Origin: Hydnum rufescens UP504 | Taxonomy: Eukaryota > Basidiomycota > Agaricomycetes > Cantharellales > Hydnaceae | DNA: 10,563 nt | Direction of reading: 5' to 3' | Assembly: GCA_014904985.1 (NCBI GenBank) | Contig: MU129482.1 | Span: 1 to 10,563, forward strand | Shown: positions 1 to 7,616 of the stretch, piece after piece | Layout of the letters: each line of letters starts with the position of its first letter | Position numbering within the stretch: the stretch's first letter is position 1 | Notes under the pieces: model-generated | What the model was told of the DNA's origin: nothing | Databases searched by the model: none | What the model saw: the letters and a program-made list of their open reading frames with translations, nothing else | Position numbers and translations under genes: made by a program

Positions 1-1
1 C

Positions 2-888
2 CATGGCCAAATGGAGAACATCGGCGGGTACTTGGAAGACGAGAAGAGGATAAAACCATGGATGATATTCAAGATGGGGTTGAAATGCCCACCGTCGATC
101 TTCGTCGAAAATACCTTGTTTGATTCGTGGAGAGGGAGGCTGGTCGGGATATCCGAGGGCGAGTCCCTGGAGGATTTCAAGCAGGGGGCGATGAATTTGG
201 TGTACGCATCTCACCCGAAGCTAATGGAAGGGTTTGAGTACCCTTTGGGGGATGTTTCTTTGCCCAAATCTGGAGTAGGCTTTCTCGAAGTGGTGGATAC
301 ATCCGGGGATATCATTCGAGGAATACGAAGCCGATCTTTTCCCTACGATCGATTCGCCCCCAACCTTACCTGCATGCATCTGATCCTCAAGGAAGGATGG
401 GAAAATTTGGATGGAAGGGCGGAATGCTTCCAGCAGGTTCGATTTCGATTTTAGGCTCGACGCTGAACCACTGCGGGACGAAAGTGATCCGAATCTATGG
501 GGCGATGCTTTGGTTCCTGTGGCCATCGATAAAAGAAAATGTCGATGTGTGGAACGAGCATTGTGGCGAAATCGTATCCCTCGAGTGGGGTTTGCGGAAT
601 CTCAAAGGGCTACAAATTACCTCGGTGGGTTCAGATGGGGCAGAATTGGAACCTGGAACAATAATATGCATCGTCGCAGCGACGGAATGCTGCTGGGCGG
701 ATGTGTACTATCTCTCGGATGATATCGGGAACAAGGTGCTCAGCATTAGGAGGTGGAATGCGCTCTGGAGAAGGAAGTGCGAGAAGAATGGGAGGTCGTG
801 GAAGGCGGAGGATGCTGAGTCAAAATCATTGCATGTGGAGATGGCGAACAGGTTGGGGAGGGACAAATGGTTCGACTTTGATCCATGA
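2..888 (+). pseudogene. 3' part of an unrecognised gene with two frame shifts; open at the left edge
   Basis: The reading frame is open from base 2 (first ATG at 11) and runs in one frame to about 435. There it gives CFQQVRFRF and a stop at 452-454. From about 430 a second frame is coding-like (residues FRLDAEPLRDESDPNLWGDA). From the A-run near 530 a third frame continues (ENVDVWNEHCGEIVSLEWG) to a natural stop at 886-888. Both changes are in the same direction, each as expected from one extra base; the second lies in an AAAA run. No intron with good donor, branch and acceptor reconciles the frames: the only GT...TAG at the first break is 18 nt and leads straight into a stop. Composition is that of a soluble globular protein rich in Trp and charged residues, with no signal peptide or membrane segment. 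I do not recognise the family. It is either a decayed gene or sequence with errors. Confidence 0.55.
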
Positions 889-1500
889 CATAGGCTGTTT
901 TAGCGCGCGCTGCAAAATGTACGGTTACCTCGCAGGCGAGGTCCCAATATTATCCAATTGCCGCGACATTTCACGCATTCTGATTGGCCCCCCTGCACGC
1001 GCCCTATTTCATAATTGGGGCAGGGGATCCAAGATATTTACCCGGGGCTGGGAACCACCCCTTTTTGGACTTTCCCCCTGCGCCATCACCCACATTCGCA
1101 ACGTCTGGTTTTTTCATACCCATATGGCGCAACCGCAATTTCCACGACTTTCGATGGGCGCCCTTTCCCCCCCCAATTCCCCATTTACTCGCTCGAATCT
1201 CCACTGACCTCGATCGACGGTGGCCTGGGGCATCGCCTCGACGACATATGCGAGGGCTGGCAGTCGTAGATTGGGCCGTGGGTTAGCGCATATGCATGGA
1301 ATGATGGGTGAATCTCGGCTTTTTCGCCAGAGCGAGGCCATGGGCGCCGCTGGCGCCGACCCCCAGGCATATAACAAACACACCCATGATGTGGGGACAA
1401 TGCGCTAAAGGTGCTAATAAATGCCGCGGCGGGATATATATATAATTGGGCACCCAAGTTTATAAATTTATGGGGGGCGTCTAAGCATGTGCAGTACAAC
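889..1500. other. Intergenic stretch without a recognisable gene
   Basis: Short open frames on both strands overlap each other and read as proline- or arginine-rich noise, so I see no coding region. The stretch holds a perfect 7-bp hairpin at 927-942 (ACCTCGC/GCGAGGT around AG). It also holds an alternating TA tract at about 1434-1444 and a TATAAAT sequence near 1460, both upstream of the tRNA-like element at 1528 and possibly part of its 5' context. Confidence 0.5.
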
Positions 1501-1527
1501 AAACAAAGAGGGTGACAAATAGTAAAG

Positions 1528-1603
1528 ACTGTTATGGTCTAGTGGTTTGACCCTCTAAATCTTTGTTTTCGAAGACTCGGGGGTTCGAATCCCTTGAGTG
1601 ACT
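1528..1603 (+). tRNA. Degenerate tRNA-like pol III element (pseudo-tRNA or SINE head)
   Basis: A clean internal A box, TGGTCTAGTGG, lies at 1535-1545 and a perfect B box, GGTTCGAATCC, at 1582-1592, the normal spacing for a tRNA gene. A 4-bp D stem (GGTC/GACC), a TTCGAAT T-loop and a T stem with two G-U pairs can be drawn. TTTT at 1603-1606 could end pol III transcription. The acceptor stem does not pair: the 5' side ACTGTTA faces the 3' side GAGTGAC with only one Watson-Crick pair and three wobbles. The anticodon arm is also irregular, so I assign no anticodon. It is therefore more likely a tRNA pseudogene or the tRNA-derived head of a SINE than a working tRNA. The duplicated module just downstream favours the SINE reading. 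Confidence 0.5.
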
Positions 1604-1604
1604 T

Positions 1605-1634
1605 TTAAGATTATTTCGCCCCGGGCGGTCTTAA
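1605..1634. repeat. Hairpin directly after the tRNA-like element
   Basis: Outer arms TTAAGA (1605-1610) and TCTTAA (1629-1634) enclose an inner perfect palindrome CGCCC-C-GGGCG (1617-1627). The hairpin begins within the T-run that would terminate pol III. Confidence 0.6.
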
Positions 1635-1640
1635 CTGATT

Positions 1641-1698
1641 GTGATGTGCTCTCCTGCTGGTGGTCATTGGCCTCAGAGAGCTTGCGTGTACACACAGT
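1641..1698 (+). repeat. Direct repeat copy 1 (about 58 bp)
   Basis: This is near-identical to 1771-1826, with a start-to-start distance of 130 bp. The shared core includes GTCATTGGCCTCAGAGAGCT and a CACACAGT end. The flank before each copy is also weakly alike (GGGCGGTCTTAACTGAT and GAGGGTGGTTAATAAC). The perfect 7-bp hairpin CCACCTA/TAGGTGG at 1706-1723 lies between the copies. Confidence 0.8.
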
Positions 1699-1770
1699 CG
1701 GTGGGCCACCTAGGGTTAGGTGGTCTGTCCAAGTCTAGCGTCCTGTTAGCCCTGAGGGTGGTTAATAACT

Positions 1771-1826
1771 ATGATGTGTTCTCCGCTGGTGTCATTGGCC
1801 TCAGAGAGCTTGCGTATACACACAGT
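1771..1826 (+). repeat. Direct repeat copy 2 (about 56 bp)
   Basis: This is the second copy of the module at 1641-1698, differing by a few substitutions and two short deletions. Frames through the two copies differ because of the indels, so it is unlikely to be coding. With the pol III element upstream it may be the body of a SINE-like element. Confidence 0.8.
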
Positions 1827-1859
1827 TTGGAAACCCCTGATGACCAACTGCGCCTGTAA

Positions 1860-2280
1860 GCGATCAGCCCTATTTCCCCATCCTGCTCAACTTGAATGTA
1901 TACATTTTACCATCGGGAATGGTGCCCCCCATTCCCCAAGCCGCCTCGCCGCCTTGCTTCTATCGCCGGCCAGCCGCGGCCAATGGGCCTGCAGGCCATT
2001 TCTCTCAAGTGGGGGCATTCCCAGCTTAACTTCTGAGTGCGCAAAGATGCCATTGAAAAAATACACTTCTAACACCAGGGGGTAAATCATGGGGGGGGGG
2101 CGAATGGAAAATGGCGCCAGGGCGAATCCCAGGGGGGTGAATCCCAAGGGGGGGCGGGTAAACCATGGGGAAGTGTAAATGGCCGAGCGTAGCGGCTGGG
2201 GGCGGCTAACGGGGCGCTGAACAGCAGGGGGAAGGGAACATTTGGGGGCCAGACAATCTGGGGCACTTACTCCAACTTCC
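1860..2280. other. Non-coding spacer with a strongly G-rich block (about 2090-2250)
   Basis: There is no credible gene. From 2090 to 2250 the + strand carries many runs of three to nine G separated by short spacers, enough for several G-quadruplexes. The related phrases GCGAATCCCAGGGGGGTG and GTGAATCCCAAGGGGGGG stand next to each other. The block lies just beyond the stop codon of the minus-strand gene ending at 2281, so its transcript would carry C-rich sequence there. Confidence 0.5.
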
Positions 2281-4698
2281 TTAAACTATCCAGCGAAGTG
2301 CCCCAACCTCGAACCGCTGCGCCCTCCCGACCGCCATCTTGAAACTTTTAGGGAACATGGCGGCGTCCTTTCGTGCTTGAGCCTGCATTCTCGACTTCTG
2401 GTACACGCCGAGCCCGATCACTGGCTCCTCGTGGGTGAATGTACTCGGCCCGACCGTTCCCCCATGCAGGAACTTCTTGCCTTTCCAAATATGCGCCGTG
2501 TGCGCATAGTTCAGCGCGATCACACCTCGCCCATTATCCAGCGCGGAAAAGCAGAAATTATACGCCATCGGGCACCTATCCCCCTCGGAGAGCGTCATCC
2601 CCATCGTCCATTCTGGATCCGTGTATGGCTCGATGTGCTGCGCCGCCAGGAAGTTGGATCCTGCAGCTCCGCTCGCCGCGAATCCCCGTGCGCCAGATGG
2701 GGGGACCGAACTGCGGTAGGAAGATTCCAAGTAATCTTCTTCTATCAGCTTGGGGAATACCACATTCACCACCTCCGTCAGGTGGTCGATCGTATTCTCA
2801 TCCCAAGTTGAGATTTTCGCCCTCGTATCCTCGGAAACGCCCTCTTGGAAGTTCCTAAGATATGGCCTGCGCGCACGTCTTCCCCATAAGTATCCGCCCA
2901 TGCCGCTGCGAGAAACACTAACCCTATGTGCCCCCGCTGGTCTGCCCGCGCCCCTATCGAAGAGCCCTTTCCTCGATGTGGCCGGTCACCTCCACGAACA
3001 AACGGTTTGTGCTTCTGGGAGGATGATGAAAGCTCCTTTTTAATTTTCGTCACGTCCCACGCGTTATTCAACCCGTGCCCATAAAAAATGCTCGCCGTAA
3101 CAAAGCATTCCATCCGGTGCAAATCCCCCCAAGGGATCAGTTTTTCCTCCTCCGCCGTCAAAAATGCCCGCCGCGGCGCCCCTAGGCTTTTTTTCCAAAG
3201 TTGCAAAATTCCCGCCGGCATCTCATCCACCAGCTGAAAAACGAGGACCACTTGAGCCGCGTATGGCCTTCTCTCTCCCCGCCCAAGGAGGGGGTTCGCT
3301 GTGCTTGAGCTGCCGTTCGCATCATCCCGGAAAATTGGAGAGATGTACGTCGGATTTTCGACGAAGAAGCTATTCCTCCTAATTTCATCCTTCACCCCTT
3401 TCGGAAATTTCCCATCTAGAGGTAGATAATATCATGTCTGTCCTCAAACCTCACATTCATCCATGAAAAGGTACGAACCGGGCGTCGTTATAGCGTACTT
3501 TCCCGCCTGAGCATGCTCCGACAAGTTCTTCGGCCCGTTCTGGGGGCGAACGAACAGAACTGAAACCAACTCTTTCGCCCTATGCGCCGCAGTCCTTGTT
3601 TCCTTGAGCGAAGCCGTCCGGCTTCCGTATATGCCCTTGATAACAGGGGGCAAGGCTTGTACCAAGAAGCCCCTAATATTCGAAATTCGCCTCCCATGCG
3701 ATGGGCCCAGTACGCATGTGAGATAGACCCGGAGTAAATGCACTGCATTCCCCTGCGCTGTTACGGCAGCTTCCCCGCCCTTCTCAATTTCTGCGCCGAT
3801 GTGCTGATCAAATCCACCCTCTTAATTTCCTTCTGCCAAAATCGAATACTCACAAATACTCACATTTAGGATCAGCTGCCCTGCTAGATAGCGCCCGACC
3901 GTTAGATCGGTCGACAACAAATCTGCCACCGCCGCATAATCTGCCACCGCCACATTCGACGCATCCCCATTGTGCAACGCCACGATCGAGTTCGCATACG
4001 ACGCGAACTGCTTTTTCAGGATTGTCCCCAGGGTGCCAAAGTCGCCCCCCCAATGAAGAGCGGCATCCGCTACGAACCCTTCCTTCCACGCCTCTTGTAG
4101 CTCTGCCAATTAATATTCCCGTCAGAACATCTCACGGAAAAAAGAAGCCACCCATACTATCCGCGAGTTGGTGCAAGATCATTTTCTCCCCGTCCTCCAT
4201 CCCCCCACCTTCATCCTCCGATAGCTCCACATCGGTCGATGAGCCAAACACCTCGATCCAGTTTTTATCATTCGCGGCGACCCGCCTCCTATGTTCCGCC
4301 AGCACATCCTCGGCTAGCAATGTGCCCAATCCCGTGTCTTCCACATCTGAAAGTTCCGGGTCGCTGCGGCCACCGAATGCGCTGATCCACCTCTTGTCCC
4401 CCGCATCCACCTGAATCTCATGCGCACGCGCCCAGTCTTCAATTCCCCCGCTCGTGCTTTCATCACAGTTTCCCGCGCGAATTCCGCCAGGTCGAATCTT
4501 GTCTTCCACCCTCGTTTCGGGTACCGCCACGGCCTTCGCCCTGTGTTCAGGTGGTGCCTCTGCCGCCCGCCGGACAGCATCCAAATACTCGCGCTGCCAT
4601 GTCGAACGCCGTGAAAGTAAATCGTCCACGGTCTGTCGAATACGGAGGAGGCCATACTGCGATGGGAATCCCTCACTCGAGATCGCGTCCATGCCCAT
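2281..4698 (-). CDS. Five-exon gene, ~731 aa, with DKxWIxxFG repeats and a possible C-terminal 2OG-Fe(II) (TET/JBP-like) domain
   Basis: Proposed exons are 4698-4158, 4102-3864, 3803-3455, 3415-2923 and 2854-2281. Introns are 55, 60, 39 and 68 nt with donors GTATGG, GTGAGT, GTGAGG and GTTAGT and acceptors CAG, CAG, TAG and TAG; joined, they give 732 codons including the stop. The ATG at 4698 has A at -3 and G at +4. Residues 92-120 and 135-163 are two copies of a motif with consensus DKxWIxxFGxxxDxELSxxE, followed by acidic residues. The middle is unrecognised. Near the C terminus are HIEPYTDPEWTMGMTL (H614, E616), then FLHGGTVGP (H671) and GVYQKSRM (R696). This order and spacing suit the HxD/E...H...K/R core of a double-stranded beta-helix dioxygenase. 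The TL after the first motif and the YQxK-like end recall TET/JBP proteins. No signal peptide or membrane segment is seen. The gene structure is fairly sure; the last intron and the function are not. The acceptor at 2867 (56 nt) is an in-frame alternative. Confidence 0.7.
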
Positions 4699-4812
4699 GT
4701 TCGTAGATCCTTCCCTAAGTTGTACATGTCAGGAAGCCGTGTCAGCCAGGGGCCTCAATTTCATCTACCTCGTTAAGAGATATATCAAGCTATTCCTCGT
4801 CGTCTAGGGAGT
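4699..4812 (-). promoter_or_regulatory. Presumed 5' UTR/promoter region of the minus-strand gene
   Basis: This is the sequence just upstream of the ATG at 4698, placed by position only. Read on the minus strand it contains TATATC (around 4780-4785). It also shows an acidic, coding-like stretch (LNEVDEIEAPG) closed by stops on both sides, which could be the remnant of another exon. No clear core promoter element is visible. Confidence 0.25.
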
Positions 4813-4899
4813 ATGCCTAGGTGTGAGTCAGATCGGGATATGCCGCGAATTTGCCTCATGGCCACGGCGTGCCCTGACAGCTTTCATGCCCACTCGCCA

Positions 4900-5530
4900 T
4901 CCAAAAAGTTTCCCAGCGATCCTCACACCTCTAATGCACAGATAAACGCCGAGGGAGACATTGCGCGAATACAGCATGCACTATGCTACTATCAACGCAT
5001 GACGAACCTCGGCGAGTTGCATCATGTCCCACAATTATCTAAGCTGCCATTATGTAATCAAAGACCTTGTTGGCAACTCAGAGCGCGACAGAATCTAAGG
5101 AGCATGGCTATCCAGCCCTCTGCACTGAGCACCCCATCACCGCCTATTCAGGCTGTGTCTTCCAAGGCAAATACTGGGAAGAAGACCCATCTTGGATCTC
5201 CAGCTCAGCCCTTGGACATATCCTCTGGCGATCTTCGGCACCCATTTCCGTTACAACCCTCCTCTAGAATCTGCCTGTCAGGTCTGTTTATGCACCCCAT
5301 TCCATATTCTCAAGGATTGCGAATACCTCGAGGAACTGAGGCATCCAAAAACGATTCCCAACGCGCGCCGTCGACTCAAGTCCGATGATCGTGGCAACTT
5401 GCTGGCCTATCAATTGGGGGGCATGTTGTCCCAATCATTCCCAGAAATCGTGAGGGTGGAAGATTCAAGTTGCCCAGGAAAACAATACCTCAAGTTATCA
5501 AAATCGGTGACTAATTTGGGATTCATGTAG
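4900..5530 (+). pseudogene. Decayed RNase H plus CCHC zinc-knuckle fragment, probably from a non-LTR retroelement
   Basis: In one frame, 4948-5040 reads AEGDIARIQHALCYYQRM and then GELHHV, resembling the conserved Glu helix (AExxAIxxAL) of retroelement RNase H. The next frame, from about 5042, reads KDLVGNSERDRI (5060-5095), resembling the GNExAD motif near the end of RNase H, and then meets stops. The same frame later gives CQVCLCTPFHILKDC (around 5279-5323), a C-x2-C-x5-H-x4-C knuckle as found after RNase H in many LINE-type ORFs. It runs to a stop at 5528-5530. Motif order and spacing fit the 3' end of a LINE ORF2. Frame changes, internal stops and the lack of an upstream reverse transcriptase mean it is dead and truncated. 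The family is inferred from motifs only. Confidence 0.5.
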
Positions 5531-5826
5531 TATAGTTCCCTGCTGCATCTCGGCCTACTCTTTGATCGTTTTCTGCGCTGTGTACAACATGTCTGCCTTG
5601 TCAGTTGATGCAACATCATGGTAAGCACTATTGAAAATGTGTACATACATATCTGTAGGAAATACAGATACCCTTAACAAATAGATCGAGGTGGTAGTTA
5701 TGGTGCATTATCTAAGCCACCATTTGCTTCCATGCCGCATCTCAGCATAAACAGGTCTTTACTTGTTATCTGCTTACATTTCTTTCATTGTTTTCCGCGC
5801 CGCCTTTAAGATTCCCACCTTTTTGG
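5531..5826. other. AT-richer spacer without a recognisable gene
   Basis: Nothing coding-like is visible. A perfect 7-bp hairpin ATCTGTA/TACAGAT with loop GGAAA lies at 5651-5669. The stretch may include the untranslated 3' end of the retroelement fragment that ends at 5530. Confidence 0.4.
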
Positions 5827-6565
5827 TAGGGCGAGGGGAAGGAATGTGAATTTGAGCACAATTGGCTGAGATTGGCTTGCGGTTTACTATTACGGATATC
5901 TTAATATACATCATATCTATCCATTCCACCTATTTCCAGCACCGTCTATGACCGTCCCCACAAAATAATGCGAGGGGGAGGCATAGACGCTGCGATTGGA
6001 TTTCTTACCCATTGGCCAGGATTTTCTGTTAGGATACTATTGATGATATCTACCTTTATATAATACATAATCATATCAACAATCCACAAGGCCATCCAGG
6101 CCCATTCTCATGAGAATAGGCTGAGGGGGGGGGGAAAGGAAGGAATGTGGATTTGAGCTCAATTGGCTCAGATTGGCCACCACTTTACTATTTAGAATAT
6201 GATCATTTAAATAGTCTACATCAAGACCACCCATCTTTGGCACCGTCCAGGACTGTCCTCAAAAAATAGAGCTCAAGTAGGGGGAGGGCGTGGACAGAAA
6301 TGAGATTTCCAGCCAATTGGCCACGATTGGCCATTAGTTTACTATTGGTAATATGTACATCTATTCCCTCTCTCACAATATTTCACGCTTTCTGCATCGT
6401 CCAGGACCGTCCAGAAAAATTAGGAGGGGGGACGGAGGGGGGGGGAAAGAATGTGATTTTGAGGGTGAACGGCCACGATTGGCCAGTGGGTTACTATGGT
6501 GGATATGATGGTACAGACAGTATATATTGATCCCAGCAATCTCCAGGGCCGTCCAGAAAAAATGG
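5827..6565 (+). repeat. Diverged satellite: five tandem units of about 151 bp
   Basis: Each unit has, in order, a G-run with GGAAxGAATGTG-like purines, an AATTGGC...GATTGGC(CA) block, a TTACTAT/TACTAT anchor followed by an ATAT stretch, and a CCGTCCAGGxCxGTCC...AAAAAAT end. The anchor occurs at 5884, 6034, 6185, 6339 and 6491, giving spacings of 150, 151, 154 and 152. The units differ at many positions, so the array is old. A single further unit lies at 9410-9545. No unit encodes a sensible peptide. Confidence 0.8.
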
Positions 6566-6639
6566 GCGGCAATCTCTCATGAACCTACCGCGCATATCTA
6601 TATATCCTCTACAAGTAAACATCACTTTCCTACATACAA

Positions 6640-7343
6640 TTAAACTGCGCTTTCTAGCCGTTGTTGGATTCGTTTTCTACCCCCACGCCCAAGCCATCTA
6701 TGGTGTAGCTTTCCCTCTTCTAACACTCCCCCATACATCCCCGTCAAAACTTGTTGGATAGTCGATGAGTGCCAATAACAGTTTTCCTGATATAATATCG
6801 TCAGCGCCTCAATACAGATAGTATGAGAAACCACATGCCTTGAGAAGGCTATACCGTGGAGATGCCCCCATCATTTCCCGAACAAGTCGCGATACCTCCC
6901 TCAACGTCGGCCCATGTTCGAAAGTGGCGCGGGCAAGGACCTTGGTGGGCATTCCCCTGATGCCCAGTTGCCTCTCAGTTGAGGCGTACTTCACCTGGGC
7001 GAAGCCTTGTCAGTTCCTGTAACAAGTCTATCGAACAGATTAAAATTACCGTATCATCCGCCCTCCAAATCGATGCCAGGCTCGACGCTGTCGGTGGGCG
7101 GAGCCTAGCTGAACGATCAAACCGAATCCAAACCGTCGCTTCATCCCTCGCCCTCCGTATCTCGAGAATAACGTATTCGTGCATCAGCCCTTTCAGTTGT
7201 TTCTGGGTCACCAGGCTGATGACACGCTCTCCGTCCTCTTCGTTCTCCTCGATCAACTGGCAAAACTCGCTCAGCGGGATTTTGTGGCATTCCGACCCGG
7301 TGGGCCAGCCAAGTGCTAGGTCGAAGAGTGTGCGACTGGACAT
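6640..7343 (-). CDS. Orphan-family protein A, 198 aa, three exons; paralogue of the divergent gene at 7617; possible permuted papain-like fold
   Basis: Exons are 7343-7050, 6994-6839 and 6786-6640. Intron 1 (55 nt) has donor GTAATT, branch CTGAC and acceptor CAG. Intron 2 (52 nt) has donor GCATGT after AAG, branch GCTGAC and acceptor CAG, so it is a GC-AG intron. Both are phase 0. The model is fixed by alignment with the gene at 7617, which has introns at the same points. Conserved blocks are RTLFDLALGW (residues 4-13), GLMHEYVILEI (52-62, H55), VWIRFDR (71-77), FEHGPTLREVSRL (123-135) and ENCYWHSSTIQQVL (151-164, C153). No signal peptide or membrane helix is seen. A His on a strand near the first third and Asn-Cys at the start of a late helix resemble permuted NlpC/P60-type enzymes (LRAT, PPPDE); this is inference. 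The frame stays open upstream of the ATG (acidic, NEFEGDAAESHDG) to a stop near 7440, so an earlier exon is possible. Confidence 0.8.
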
Positions 7344-7616
7344 ACTATGGTCGGGGTAATCTCCAGCGTTTTCCTTAGGCGCGCTCGCGAATCCGTCATG
7401 TGATTCAGCAGCGTCGCCCTCAAACTCATTCTGGTCTCCTCACCTCCACGCTGGCTATGATAATAAAATCTGGGAGGGATGGGAGACTAGTATTTAATTT
7501 TTTTGTACGAGTAGGATAGCTACGCTAAGAATTGTTTTTGACATACCCGCCTCGGGGCTCTATCACAGCCACGCCCTCGTGCCCACACCAATAGACGTCG
7601 GGCCCCACATACAACA
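7344..7616. promoter_or_regulatory. Shared 273-bp region between the two divergent genes
   Basis: The two start codons (7343 minus, 7617 plus) face away from each other across this region, so it must hold promoter elements for both genes. An AT-rich core, GTATTTAATTTTTTTGT, lies at about 7490-7506, near the middle. The left third is open in the frame of gene A and may be 5' UTR or a missed exon. No TATA box or CCAAT box at a convincing distance is seen. Confidence 0.5.

Noticed and set aside
1638..1850. C/D box snoRNAs in the two direct repeats (ATGATGT or GTGATGT with CTGA)
   Set aside because: Box C is imperfect, the C-D distances differ (about 110 and 70), and the terminal stem is only about 4 bp in one copy.
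2242..2811. A 189-codon open frame on the + strand, the second-longest uninterrupted frame in the window
   Set aside because: It lies antisense to the last exon of the minus-strand gene and reads as Pro/Arg/His-rich noise. The minus frame has the better protein character and splices in frame to the upstream exons.
3444..3454. Stop codon ending the third coding block of the minus-strand gene as a true protein end
   Set aside because: A 39-nt GTGAGG...CTAG intron removes the stop and joins two coding-like blocks in frame (MDEYGKFPKGVKDE).
4103..4135. A 33-nt intron GTGAGA...GCAG between exons 1 and 2 of the minus-strand gene
   Set aside because: It puts exon 2 in a frame that reads as Gly/Arg/Cys-rich noise. 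The 55-nt intron from GTATGG at 4157 gives the clearly coding frame.
4314..4727. A 137-codon minus-strand frame overlapping exon 1 of the gene at 4698
   Set aside because: It is a shadow of exon 1 in another frame, Arg/Trp-rich, and it does not join to the clear exon at 4102-3864.
4813..5388. A 191-codon + strand frame as an intact gene
   Set aside because: Only a short part (about 4948-5040) looks conserved. The rest is Ser/Pro-rich filler, and the coding signal moves to another frame after about 5042.
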